Assembly (NCBI GenBank): GCA_015520425.1
Contig: WAQC01000070.1
Span: forward strand, 1 to 25,459
From: Candidatus Pelearchaeum sp.
Lineage (GTDB): Archaea > Thermoproteota > Nitrososphaeria_A > Caldarchaeales > Caldarchaeaceae
Reading direction: 5' to 3'
Length of the DNA: 25,459 nucleotides
In this document: positions 7,026 through 15,327 of the stretch, piece by piece
Layout of the letters: each line of letters starts with the position of its first letter
Numbering within the stretch: position 1 is the first letter of the stretch
Notes under the pieces: generated by a model
What the model was told of the DNA's origin: nothing
Seen by the model: only the letters and a program-made list of their open reading frames with translations
Database searches by the model: none
Made by a program: the position numbers and the translations under genes

Positions 7026-8858
7026 TCATATCTCCAGCGTCTCCAAGCCATAGTCTCGTCTCATCTCCTTTTTTCTTTCTTCAGCTCTGCGCGTCCGCTT
7101 GAGGTAGTAGTATTCTTGTTCCGATAGTTTTCTTCCCCTGATTCCAGCGTCTAGCCGTAGGATTGTGTATGCTGCTGTTAGGGCGTTCTCTATTGCTGTT
7201 TTCTTTGTCTGGCTGTGGTCTATTATCAGCGCATCCCACGTGTCGCTGACTTCTTGGCTGTCTGCGTTGAAGCCATGCGTCGTTCTCCCCCTCTCGTGCT
7301 CTCTCCTAATTGTGGTGAGCGTGTTAATCGGGTCTGCGCCAGCGTTCTGGGCTAGGAAGCTTATCAGCTCCTCAAACGCCCCAGCAATCCATATGAGGGC
7401 TAGCTGAACCCTTGACGGTAGCTTCAGCGCATACTCCGTGAGTGCTCTGCTTATCTCCTCCTCGGCTGCTCCTCCCCCAGGCACGAAGCGCGGCGAGCCG
7501 CGTACCGCGTGGATGTAGGTGGTTGCGCTCTTTATCTTCTCCTCAAAATCCATCAACCCGCGCTCATCGGGGCTTGCGAGGATTACGGTTAGCTGATGCC
7601 TGTTCTTACAGCCCTTGAAGAACACCCACTCCTTATTGACTATCTTCCTGGACTCTACCACCTCGGCATAGCCCAGGTCTTCCCGTGAGATTTTGTTGAA
7701 CGCTTTGGTGGGTTTTGCTCCTGTTGCCTCTGCTAGGCTTCTAACCTCTGGCGGCGAGAAGCGGCGTATTATCATGGCCTTGTTCTCTATGAATGTGGGG
7801 AATACCGCCTCGTCTACGCCTTTCTCCACCACGACGACGTTGGCCCCGCTCTCCAGTATCTCCCTAGCGTAGTTGATGAGCAGCGCTCTGCGCGCTACGT
7901 GGCCTCTCGCCATCTCGCCTGGCTCTCCCCACTCATGGCTTATCCTCAGGCTACGCCCAACCTTCTGCGGCATCACCAGCCCGCCCAGCAGGATAGCAAC
8001 ACGCGCGCCGCGTATGGTCTTGGTTATCTCTGGGTGCGGAAGCTCCTTCGGATACGCTACCCCATCAACCAGCACCGAGTCTGATATTGAGGAGCTTTTC
8101 ACAGTCCTGAAGTCTATGAGCTCGCGTATGGGCTTCGCGGCGGTGTGGCTGGGCGTTATGTGCCCCAGTATCTCGCGGGTTATCTTCGCCGCCTTCTCAG
8201 CGTGGGCTGGAGAGACCCAGCTCTTGGCCCTTCTTATGAGCGTCTCCTCAAGGTGCGGGCTGGGCGTTATCTCTCTTGAGAGCCTATCCACGGCCTCGCC
8301 AGCTATACGTAGCGCCTCGCTCACGGCGCTTAGGCAGTCTGCCCTGCTCACATATCCACGCGCTAGAAGCTCGCTACAGTTCCTCACCACCAGCGCCGCT
8401 AGGAGGCTGGCATATACGCTGTGGTCTCCATACTCGCGCTCCAGCGAGAGGCCAGCGCCCAGCAAAATCTGGGCAAGGGGGTTGATTATCTTCACATGCC
8501 GCATAGCTAGGCTAAGGCTGTTGGACGTTATGACGAGACCACGCTGGTCTGTCATCATCTTATACATCTTATACGGCCCCAGCATGGTCTTGAGAAAATC
8601 AACAACCCACGAGGCGGTTATGCGCACATGGTCGGTGAACTCGCCGCCAGCTAGGTATGCGGCGTCTAGGCTTAGGACAGCGGAGGGAAAGCCGTGCTTG
8701 TATATCGTCGGCTGTGGAGCCTTCTCATGTGGTAGTGGTAGGAGCGTGGAGTCGCGCTCAGACACCTTACGATAACCAGCGTCAAGGCGCTTCAGGAGCT
8801 CGCGCTGTACAACGTCTGGGATGAAGTCGCGTCCGCGCCTCTCGTCTGCCAAGCTCAT
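7026..8858 (-). CDS. Divergent group II chaperonin (TCP-1/thermosome-like) with degenerate ATPase site
   Basis: 610 residues, against about 545 for a thermosome subunit. The order of motifs follows the TCP-1 fold: LGPYKMYKMM (93-102, usually LGPKGMDKML), VITSNSLSL (109-117, usually VITNDGATI), YGDHSV (143-148, usually GDGTTT), the apical-domain start DGVAYPKELPHPE (265-277), PGGGAAEEE (460-468) and the C-terminal KKTAIENALTAAYTILRLD (552-570). The Asp of NDG is lost (S-N-S), GDGTT keeps only G and D, and the catalytic Asp expected in the E-R-x-x-D-D-A segment is absent (EEKIKSA, 439-445). An N-terminal extension of about 50 residues and a basic C-terminal tail replace the usual ends. ATP hydrolysis is therefore doubtful. 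It follows the permease gene by 19 nt and is probably cotranscribed with the transporter. Confidence 0.8.
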   Translation of the reverse strand: MSLADERRGRDFIPDVVQRELLKRLDAGYRKVSERDSTLLPLPHEKAPQPTIYKHGFPSAVLSLDAAYLAGGEFTDHVRITASWVVDFLKTMLGPYKMYKMMTDQRGLVITSNSLSLAMRHVKIINPLAQILLGAGLSLEREYGDHSVYASLLAALVVRNCSELLARGYVSRADCLSAVSEALRIAGEAVDRLSREITPSPHLEETLIRRAKSWVSPAHAEKAAKITREILGHITPSHTAAKPIRELIDFRTVKSSSISDSVLVDGVAYPKELPHPEITKTIRGARVAILLGGLVMPQKVGRSLRISHEWGEPGEMARGHVARRALLINYAREILESGANVVVVEKGVDEAVFPTFIENKAMIIRRFSPPEVRSLAEATGAKPTKAFNKISREDLGYAEVVESRKIVNKEWVFFKGCKNRHQLTVILASPDERGLMDFEEKIKSATTYIHAVRGSPRFVPGGGAAEEEISRALTEYALKLPSRVQLALIWIAGAFEELISFLAQNAGADPINTLTTIRREHERGRTTHGFNADSQEVSDTWDALIIDHSQTKKTAIENALTAAYTILRLDAGIRGRKLSEQEYYYLKRTRRAEERKKEMRRDYGLETLEI

Positions 8859-8877
8859 GGCCTCGCGAGCGGGAGTA

Positions 8878-9699
8878 TCAGGCCTGCTGCCTCACGGTCT
8901 TGGTCAGGAGATAAGCGAAGACCAGGAAACCGAGGAACGACACGGCCGAGATTAGAGTTCCAGCGGCATACCACTTGGGCGTCAGTGGGTTGACGCCGAG
9001 CTGCGTGTTGATGAATGTTGAGAGCGTCCCTATCCCCTTCATGGCGAACTGCGTCCTAATCACCTCACCCCACGAGAGCAGAAAACCAAGAATCGCAGCC
9101 GAGATTACCTCGTAGATTATGAGGGGCAGGGTTATCCTCCTGAAAATCATCAGAGGAGGAGCCTTAAGCACAGCAGCGGCCTGCTCATAGAACAGCAGGT
9201 TAGGGTCAAAGCGCGCCATCATCAGTATAAGGCCGAACGGGACTACGTAGATTACGTTTATCAGCGCCGCGCTCCAGAAGGAGAACGGGAGGTTAAGCAG
9301 CCTGAAGAGGAAGTTAACGCCCAGGCCGACTGTTACGCCTGGTGTGAGGAATCCTAGGAGGAAGAGGTAGAAGAGGAAGTTACGGCCTGCCATTCTACGT
9401 CTAAAAGCCAGTGCGGTGGTTGTAACCAGCACCATCGCCATAAGCGCTACTACTATTGAGACCGTGAAGGAGTTTCGCAGCGCGGCGAAGAACTGCCTAT
9501 CGTAGAAGAGCGAGACGTAAGCGGCGTACTCGTAGCCTGTGGGCGGCTTGAGATACCAGTCAAGGGTGAAGCGCTCTATCGGGAAGCTTATGTTTGCGCC
9601 TGACTTGAATGAGAGGAGGACGACGAAGACCAGAGGTAGGTAGATTATCAGGATTATGATGGCGATGTATGTCTTGACTAGGAAGTCTGGTATCTTCAT
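8878..9699 (-). CDS. ABC transporter permease, PotC-like
   Basis: 273 residues with about six membrane helices, the first at residues 10-32. The cytoplasmic coupling (EAA) loop is EQAAAVLKAPPLMIFRRITLP (about 177-197), with the Ala-Ala and Pro positions in place. Its order after a PotB-like gene and its length fit the PotC subunit of spermidine/putrescine-type importers. The start lies 1 nt after the preceding permease stop, so translation is coupled. It should form a heterodimer with the product of 9701-10552 and receive ligand from the exported binding protein. Confidence 0.88.
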   Translation of the reverse strand: MKIPDFLVKTYIAIIILIIYLPLVFVVLLSFKSGANISFPIERFTLDWYLKPPTGYEYAAYVSLFYDRQFFAALRNSFTVSIVVALMAMVLVTTTALAFRRRMAGRNFLFYLFLLGFLTPGVTVGLGVNFLFRLLNLPFSFWSAALINVIYVVPFGLILMMARFDPNLLFYEQAAAVLKAPPLMIFRRITLPLIIYEVISAAILGFLLSWGEVIRTQFAMKGIGTLSTFINTQLGVNPLTPKWYAAGTLISAVSFLGFLVFAYLLTKTVRQQA

Positions 9700-9700
9700 T

Positions 9701-10552
9701 CTACTCCACCAGCTTCTTTATATCAACTATCTTGAAGAGTATGACCAGCACGGCCAGCGAGATTAGTATGAGCACCGTTGACTGCGTCGCCGCGTACGGC
9801 CAGACGAAGTTGGCCGCGAAGTTGGCTACCGAGAGGCCGAGAACCTGTATCCCGCCAGCCCATAGCGAGGGCGTAATATAGTCGCCCAGCGTATTGACGA
9901 AGACGAAGGTCAGCCCAACTATGACGCCTGGGAGCGAGAGCTTGAAGATAATCTCATAGAAGACCCTATGCGGCGGAGACTTCAGCACGCGGGCGGCGTT
10001 TATCACGTCGGGGTCTATCCTACTCAGGGCGAGGTATATCGGGAATATCATGAAGAGGAGGTTTGACTGGAGCCAGATGATTATCAGCGTCCAGCGCGAG
10101 AAGAGGAGTGAGACGGGCTGATGAACTATGTTGAAGTATTGGAGCAGGTAATTGACTATGCCGCTCTCGCCCAGTATGGGTATCCAGGCTATCGTCCTGA
10201 CGTTCCAGTCTATCAGGAAAGGCACTAGGAGTAGGCTGATTATGAGGTTCCTTGTCTTTATGCTCTTTATCCTGAACGCCATGAAGTAGGCCGCTGGGTA
10301 TCCTACGAGTAGTGCTACTAGGCTGGCGAGTAGCGACATCCCGAAGGTGTTGGCTAGGATTGTGGGCGTCTGCGGCGAGGTGAAGAACTCAATATAGTTC
10401 TCCACCGTGAATATGGGGTTAGTGAAGCTGAACTCCTGCATGAAGCTTATCACAACGGTGAGGAGAAGTGGTATAACTAGGAAGAATGCTATGACTAACA
10501 GCCCAGGTAGCAGTAGTATGTAGTTCATTATCTTCGGTGGTCTGGCGCTCAT
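9701..10552 (-). CDS. ABC transporter permease, PotB-like
   Basis: 283 residues with about six membrane helices. The coupling loop reads INAARVLKSPPHRVFYEII with the first residue of the EAA motif changed to Asn, followed by the conserved LSLPGVIVG. The order ATPase-permease-permease matches pot operons. The ATG follows the ATPase stop by 1 nt and precedes the next permease by 1 nt, which indicates one translationally coupled operon. Confidence 0.88.
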   Translation of the reverse strand: MSARPPKIMNYILLLPGLLVIAFFLVIPLLLTVVISFMQEFSFTNPIFTVENYIEFFTSPQTPTILANTFGMSLLASLVALLVGYPAAYFMAFRIKSIKTRNLIISLLLVPFLIDWNVRTIAWIPILGESGIVNYLLQYFNIVHQPVSLLFSRWTLIIIWLQSNLLFMIFPIYLALSRIDPDVINAARVLKSPPHRVFYEIIFKLSLPGVIVGLTFVFVNTLGDYITPSLWAGGIQVLGLSVANFAANFVWPYAATQSTVLILISLAVLVILFKIVDIKKLVE

Positions 10553-10553
10553 C

Positions 10554-11687
10554 TCACTTCCCGTAGATAAGCTCCTCTATATCCACGCCCTCAACCACGC
10601 TGGGCTTGGACACGATGGTCGCCTTCGTGTAGGGCCATGTGAGCGTGAGCTGCTCACCAACCTTTGCCGTGAAGGGCTCGTTAGCTGAGATTACCGACTT
10701 AACCCGCGTCTGCGCGTCTGCGCTGAAGACAAGCTCCAAGAAGTGGCCGAAGTAGTAGTATGTGTTGAAATATACCGAGAGCCTGTTATCCTGGCCGCTG
10801 TCCTCCCTGGCTACGCGCACATGCTCTGGCCTGACGATATACGCTACCCTCCTGCCGACGAGGTCGCGCGCGTTCTCCGCTGCTGGGTGGCGTGCCTTGA
10901 ATGTGCCGAACTCCGTCTTAACCCAAACCGCGTCTGGCGAGACCTCCTCAACAGTGCCCGCGAAGGTGTTGAGCTCGCCCACGAAGCGGGCTGCGAAGAG
11001 CGTCTGGGGGTCGTTGTATATCTGCGTGGGCGTGCCTATCTGCTCCACGAGGCCGCTGTTCATTATGAGCATCCTATCAGCCAGGCTCAGGCCATGCTCC
11101 TGGTCGTGTGTGGTGAGCATGAAGACGCCGCCAATCTCGCGGTGAACCTCCTTCAGCATCTCCGCAAACTTGCGCTGGAGTTGGTAGTCAACGTGGCTGA
11201 GCGGCTCGTCTAGTAGTAGGACGCTGGGCCTTATTATGAGCGCCCGCGCCAGGGCTACGCGCTGCCTCTGGCCGCCGCTTATCTCGTTGGGCATCCTGTC
11301 CTCAAGCCCCTCAATATGGAGTAGGCGCGTCATCTTCCTCACCTCGCGGTCAATCTCATCCTTATCCTTGCCGAGCATCCTGAGGCCGAATGCTATGTTC
11401 TCATAGACGGTCATGTGGGGGAAGAGGGCGAAGTTCTCCAGCATCATGGAAACATCCCTCCTATGCGGTGGGACATTCTTCATATTCTCGCCCTTGATGT
11501 AGAGCTCGCCAGAATCGTAGTCAAGTATTCCAGCGATTATCCTCAGTAGGGTGCTCTTACCGCAGCCGCTCGGCCCCATGATGATGAAGAACTCGTTCTC
11601 ATCAACCTCAAACGAGACCTCCCTCAGTGCCTCTACAGCTCCCTTGTAGCGTTTGGCCAGTTTGCGGGCTTCTACGACCTTAGCCAT
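10554..11687 (-). CDS. ABC transporter ATP-binding protein, PotA-like
   Basis: 377 residues. The nucleotide-binding domain has Walker A GPSGCGKST (38-46), signature SGGQRQR (137-143), Walker B LLLDEP (157-162) and the H-loop His194. The C-terminal third (about 235-370) is the TOBE/OB regulatory domain, with the phrase VAYIVRPEHVRVA typical of PotA/FbpC/MalK-like importers. The Q-loop position, normally FQNYALFPH, reads LENFALFPH, so the conserved Gln is Glu (E84). It powers the two-permease importer encoded immediately after it and follows the racemase-family gene by 33 nt. Confidence 0.92.
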   Translation of the reverse strand: MAKVVEARKLAKRYKGAVEALREVSFEVDENEFFIIMGPSGCGKSTLLRIIAGILDYDSGELYIKGENMKNVPPHRRDVSMMLENFALFPHMTVYENIAFGLRMLGKDKDEIDREVRKMTRLLHIEGLEDRMPNEISGGQRQRVALARALIIRPSVLLLDEPLSHVDYQLQRKFAEMLKEVHREIGGVFMLTTHDQEHGLSLADRMLIMNSGLVEQIGTPTQIYNDPQTLFAARFVGELNTFAGTVEEVSPDAVWVKTEFGTFKARHPAAENARDLVGRRVAYIVRPEHVRVAREDSGQDNRLSVYFNTYYYFGHFLELVFSADAQTRVKSVISANEPFTAKVGEQLTLTWPYTKATIVSKPSVVEGVDIEELIYGK

Positions 11688-11720
11688 GCCTACGGCACCT
11701 ATGTGAGCGTGTTGGCGTGT

Positions 11721-12488
11721 TTATGGCTGTATGAAGCTGGCTGTCTCAACCTCCTTAAACTGTGATGGTATCCTCCTGTATTTGGGGCGTGGTGTGGGGT
11801 ATGATGTCCTGCTGTGGCTTATCCCCATAGATACGAGCATCTCCGCATACTTGACCTGCGCTATCCCAGGGTCTATGACAGGTATCCCAACAGCGTCCTG
11901 AACCTCCCGCGCCATCCCAATCATGCCAGTGCATCCAAGTATAGCCACGTCAGCGCCATCCTGCTCAACAGCCTTACGCGTCTCCTCCACAAGGAGACGC
12001 CTAACCTCATCCCGCTTCTTCTCCAAATCCAAGACAGGAACATTAACATAACGGACTGAAGCAAGCCTATGGCTAAACCCATACTCCCTAACCTTCCTGG
12101 AGAAGAGGGGTAGAGTCTCCTTCAAGACCGTTACTATTGAGAACTTCTCACCAAGGGTGGATGCTATGCTCATCGTGGCTATGAGCGGGCCTACCACAGG
12201 CTTGTTCACCGCCTCGCGTACTGAGTGGAGCGCGGGGTCTCCCATACAGTCTATTATTATCGCGTCATAATCCTGCTTCGCCGCGCGTACTGCTTTCTCA
12301 ACTATCCAGGGCGCGGCCAGCTCCTCATCAATATACGTCTCTATTGACGCAGGCCCGAAGTCCAGCGCATCCACGACGAACTCTGTTCCTGGGCTTACCG
12401 CTCGCTTAATCTCCTCCCATGTTACGGGCTCTAGGTCGCTGTTCTTCAGGATTGGGAGCAGCACGTATAGTTTCATGTTGCGGCTCAC
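11721..12488 (-). CDS. Asp/Glu/hydantoin racemase family protein
   Basis: 255 residues from GTG at 12488; an ATG at 12476 gives a form four residues shorter. The two-domain racemase fold carries the paired catalytic cysteines: C81 in IIDCMGDPAL and C186 in ILGCTGM. The C-terminal IPVIDPGIAQVKYAEML is typical of the hydantoin-racemase branch. These enzymes invert a chiral centre by cofactor-independent proton transfer between the two Cys. The branch includes hydantoin and allantoin racemases and arylmalonate decarboxylase. Its place as first gene of the transporter operon, between two hydantoinase-type cassettes, supports a role in accepting both stereoisomers of a cyclic amide, but this is inferred from context. 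The GTG start is 27 nt from the TATA centre, which favours leaderless initiation there. Confidence 0.85.
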   Translation of the reverse strand: MSRNMKLYVLLPILKNSDLEPVTWEEIKRAVSPGTEFVVDALDFGPASIETYIDEELAAPWIVEKAVRAAKQDYDAIIIDCMGDPALHSVREAVNKPVVGPLIATMSIASTLGEKFSIVTVLKETLPLFSRKVREYGFSHRLASVRYVNVPVLDLEKKRDEVRRLLVEETRKAVEQDGADVAILGCTGMIGMAREVQDAVGIPVIDPGIAQVKYAEMLVSMGISHSRTSYPTPRPKYRRIPSQFKEVETASFIQP

Positions 12489-12510
12489 TCGCTAAACTTC
12501 GGAAAGATGC

Positions 12511-12520
12511 TTTATATAAC
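12511..12520 (-). promoter_or_regulatory. TATA box of the racemase-transporter-chaperonin operon
   Basis: The minus strand reads gttatataaa, preceded by the BRE-like ggaaa. Its centre is 27 nt upstream of the GTG at 12488. A six-base inverted repeat (GGAAAG at 12501-12506, CTTTCC at 12520-12525) flanks the box on both sides. This is the only strong promoter seen before five close-packed genes. Confidence 0.7.
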
Positions 12521-12536
12521 TTTCCTTAAGATTATT

Positions 12537-12546
12537 AGGGAAAAAC
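12537..12546 (-). terminator. Possible poly-T terminator after hydantoinase A copy 2
   Basis: A run of five T on the minus strand (12541-12545) lies about 20 nt after the stop of the hydantoinase-family gene and before the next TATA box. This is consistent with the weak T-tract terminators of archaea. Confidence 0.3.
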
Positions 12547-12566
12547 GGGATTGTTGTTTAGGGGTT

Positions 12567-14150
12567 TTATGCCTGCAGCTCGCCAGCGGCCTTGACGCGC
12601 ACGCGGACAGCGTTGCTGGGCAGGTATGTCAGGAACACCTCGTCAATATCAACGACCTCCACCGTATCCTTCTTAGCCCCAGCCTTGACAGCCTCTTCTA
12701 TGGCGAGCTCCTTAGCGCGGCTCATGACCTCGCTCCTGCTCGTGTTGTCCAGCGAGAAGACCTTCTCAATCTCGCCTCCAACCTGAGCTATCGCAGCGCC
12801 TAGGGCGTTGGCGTACTGGAATGCCTGCGGCCTAATCACCTCAGACACGCCCCTGATTGAGCCGTATCTCTCAGGGGGTATGATTATCCCACCACCCCCG
12901 ACGAGAACCATTGGCATGTCCTCCTTCCGCGTCTTCACACGCTCAACAGCGTCCTCAAGCATTGCTACTATCTTGTTAGCCACCTTCTCCAGCGTTGGGC
13001 GGTCTAGGTTTCTGAGACGCTCAGGCTTCACGTTGGGCTCTTCTATCCTAGCGTAGCCCAAGGCTATCGCCACGTCAGTCGTTGTGAGCGTGTCCCCTCC
13101 CCACGCTATCGCGCGCCTCTCCAGCTCGTAGCCGACGCTCTCAGGCCCTATGCTGAAGCCGTTGCTAGATAGCTTGACAACAGTGCCGCCGCCGCAGCCG
13201 AAGGATACTAGGTCTGGCATCCTGAAGTTTGTGCGCACGCCGCCAACCTCAACGGCCGCGGCGGACTGGCGTGGAAAGCCGTTAACCAGCATACCAGCCA
13301 GCATCGTGGTGCCCCCAATATCAACCACTATGGCGTCCTTGAGGTTTGTCAGGAATGAGGCACCCCTAAAGCTGTTGGTCGGGCCAGAGGCTATCGTGAG
13401 TATCGGATACTGCTTCGCGTATTCAACCGACATGAGCGTCCCGTCGTTCTGCGAGAAGTAGAGCTTCGCGTGGATGTCGCGCTCCTCGCATGCTTTCTGT
13501 ATTGCTTCTGTTGCCGACTGCGCCACCTTAAAGAGCGCTGCGTTGAGTATCGTAGCATTCTCCCTCTCAATCAGCCCTATCCTGCCTATCTTATGCGAGA
13601 GCGAGATATGGACACCGTCCCCAGCCAGCTCGCGGATTATGTCATGGACGCGCTGCTCCTGCTCTGGTATGACTGGAGAGAAGACACCAGACACCGCGAA
13701 TGCCTCTGCTCCCCTCTGGAGAGCGTCCCTCACAACAGCCCTAACCTCGCCATCGCTAAACTCCCCTATCTTCCTACCATCATAGTCGTAGCCTCCCTTC
13801 ACCGTATACCAGAGCTCGCCGCCGAGAGCGCTGCGCAGGTCGTGTGGCCACCTATACATGGGTGGGATAGCCTTCCCAGCGGGCTCGCAGATACGTATAA
13901 CCGCAACACGCGCGAGCCTCCGCCTTTCGGTAATCGCGTTGATACAGTGGGTAGTCCCAATCATCACATACCTTATCTCAGAGACGGAGACGCCGCTGGT
14001 CTTCAACGCCAGGTCAAGGCTGGCGATTATCCCCTGAGTAACGTCTGGCGTGGTGTTCGTCTTCACCGCAGCTATAATCTCGTTCTTATCCGAGACTATG
14101 ACCGCGTCGGTATGCGTGCCCCCTACGTCAATCCCAACCTTCAGCGCCAT
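12567..14150 (-). CDS. Hydantoinase A/oxoprolinase family protein, copy 2
   Basis: 527 residues from ATG at 14150; a TTG two codons upstream is less likely, because GGTGAT sits at good spacing before the ATG. The landmarks match copy 1: VGIDVGGTHTDAV, GTTHCINAITERR, ASGPTNS, VDIGGTTM, GCGGGT and GGGGIIIPP. By eye roughly half the residues are identical to copy 1 over the whole length, with no indels larger than a few residues. It probably opens a cyclic amide with ATP. The start lies 6 nt after the stop of its DUF917 partner. No HyuB subunit is seen. Divergence in the segment around residues 85-160, between the two phosphate loops, may reflect a different substrate. Confidence 0.9.
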   Translation of the reverse strand: MALKVGIDVGGTHTDAVIVSDKNEIIAAVKTNTTPDVTQGIIASLDLALKTSGVSVSEIRYVMIGTTHCINAITERRRLARVAVIRICEPAGKAIPPMYRWPHDLRSALGGELWYTVKGGYDYDGRKIGEFSDGEVRAVVRDALQRGAEAFAVSGVFSPVIPEQEQRVHDIIRELAGDGVHISLSHKIGRIGLIERENATILNAALFKVAQSATEAIQKACEERDIHAKLYFSQNDGTLMSVEYAKQYPILTIASGPTNSFRGASFLTNLKDAIVVDIGGTTMLAGMLVNGFPRQSAAAVEVGGVRTNFRMPDLVSFGCGGGTVVKLSSNGFSIGPESVGYELERRAIAWGGDTLTTTDVAIALGYARIEEPNVKPERLRNLDRPTLEKVANKIVAMLEDAVERVKTRKEDMPMVLVGGGGIIIPPERYGSIRGVSEVIRPQAFQYANALGAAIAQVGGEIEKVFSLDNTSRSEVMSRAKELAIEEAVKAGAKKDTVEVVDIDEVFLTYLPSNAVRVRVKAAGELQA

Positions 14151-14156
14151 ACACAA

Positions 14157-15314
14157 TCACCCAAGTTGCTCGCGGTACTTCTTCTCCTTCTCAGGCGGGA
14201 GGCGGGCCCTCCGATAATACTCCCTATGGAGTAGCTCCAACGGCGTGAAGTCAAAATCGTAGCCGAAGTATCTAGGGCCCCACACCTTCAGAGCCTCTGG
14301 CGTCCTCATTATCTCTGGTGTCGGTATTCCTATCACCATGACTCTGAAGCCGTATCGTAGGTTCTCCGTCGTTATTGGGAGAGCCCTCTCCATGTCAAGT
14401 ATTGAGATTATGTCTGGCACCGAGGCTATGACTCTTCCATCAACCTTGGCCACTAGGTTCTCGTTTTGGAAAGTGATGGTTAGCCTGCTCCCCTGATACT
14501 CGTCCAGCCCCTCTATCTCCACGCGGCCTACGGCGAAGCCAGCGGTTGTTTGCCGCTCTATGTCTATAATCTTCCCGCGGAAGAGCGGTATGGCCTTCCC
14601 GTAGTTCGTCGCCTCTGTAACCTCCATAACCCTCTCCAGCGGCGTCTTCCCAGTTTTGGCCGCGTGTCGTATGGCGTCGCCTATCTTTATCGCGAGCGAG
14701 ACGCTGTAGTGTATCCCAGTTCTCTTCACCTGCTCGCCTGTCATGACATACTCAGCTAGGTGAGAGGCTCCGCCCATCCTGATTGTGATTCCGCGCGCGA
14801 GCCACTCAAGCTGGTAGTTATCTACCGACTCTATTATACACGAGTTCCCACGCTCATCGGACACAACCGCTGGAGCGCCGCTTATGCCGTAGATGTGGAA
14901 GGTCTCCATCTGGAGTTCTGGGAATGCCCTACCCATCCCATCCGCATCAACCACTGGAAGCCCAGTCCTCGCAGCAACATTGAACGGCATCGTGGAGTTT
15001 ATCCCGCCAGACTCAATCGGCATGGTGGCGTCTGCCTTCCTGCCAAGATGCTTCTCCAGCTTACGCATAGACCTAACGGTCTCCTCACCAGATGGTATCC
15101 TCTCATTCATTATCGTTGGAGCGCCCATCATGGCTGTCGGTATGATGAACATATCGTCTGGAATCTTGTTGGGGTCTAGAAGCTCCACCTCGCCGTGCTC
15201 CTCTATTGCGCGCATCGCCATGAGCATCCCCACGTAGGGGTCTCCACCGCCCCCAGCGCCCAGTATAGCAGCCCCTATGGCTAGGCTCTCCAGCTCATCA
15301 ACACCAACCTTCAC
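14157..15314 (-). CDS. DUF917 family protein (S-methyl-thiohydantoin desulfurase-like), copy 2
   Basis: 385 residues from GTG at 15314, with the run gggggtgg about 7 nt upstream. The family motifs align with copy 1: GAAILGAGGGGDPYVG, PTAMMGAPT, ESGGINSTMPFNVAA, VVDADGMGRAFPE and WGPRYFGYDFDF. The CDG of copy 1 is ADG here. The C-terminus is about 20 residues longer and basic. It precedes its hydantoinase A-like partner by 6 nt and follows the 102-residue gene by 13 nt, so this cassette is part of a four-gene operon. Function is inferred only from the family. Confidence 0.85.
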   Translation of the reverse strand: MKVGVDELESLAIGAAILGAGGGGDPYVGMLMAMRAIEEHGEVELLDPNKIPDDMFIIPTAMMGAPTIMNERIPSGEETVRSMRKLEKHLGRKADATMPIESGGINSTMPFNVAARTGLPVVDADGMGRAFPELQMETFHIYGISGAPAVVSDERGNSCIIESVDNYQLEWLARGITIRMGGASHLAEYVMTGEQVKRTGIHYSVSLAIKIGDAIRHAAKTGKTPLERVMEVTEATNYGKAIPLFRGKIIDIERQTTAGFAVGRVEIEGLDEYQGSRLTITFQNENLVAKVDGRVIASVPDIISILDMERALPITTENLRYGFRVMVIGIPTPEIMRTPEALKVWGPRYFGYDFDFTPLELLHREYYRRARLPPEKEKKYREQLG

Positions 15315-15327
15315 AACAAGCCACCCC

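Noticed and set aside
7873..8775. 300-residue open frame on the plus strand opposite the chaperonin-like gene
   Set aside because: It is antisense to a protein with clear TCP-1 motifs. Its translation is Ser/Arg-rich with no domain, as expected for a shadow frame in GC-rich coding DNA.
10743..11213. 156-residue open frame on the plus strand
   Set aside because: It lies wholly opposite the well-supported ABC ATPase gene and has no recognisable domain.
13470..14234. 254-residue open frame on the plus strand
   Set aside because: It is antisense to the hydantoinase A copy 2 and the DUF917 end. It shows no motif, promoter or ribosome binding site.
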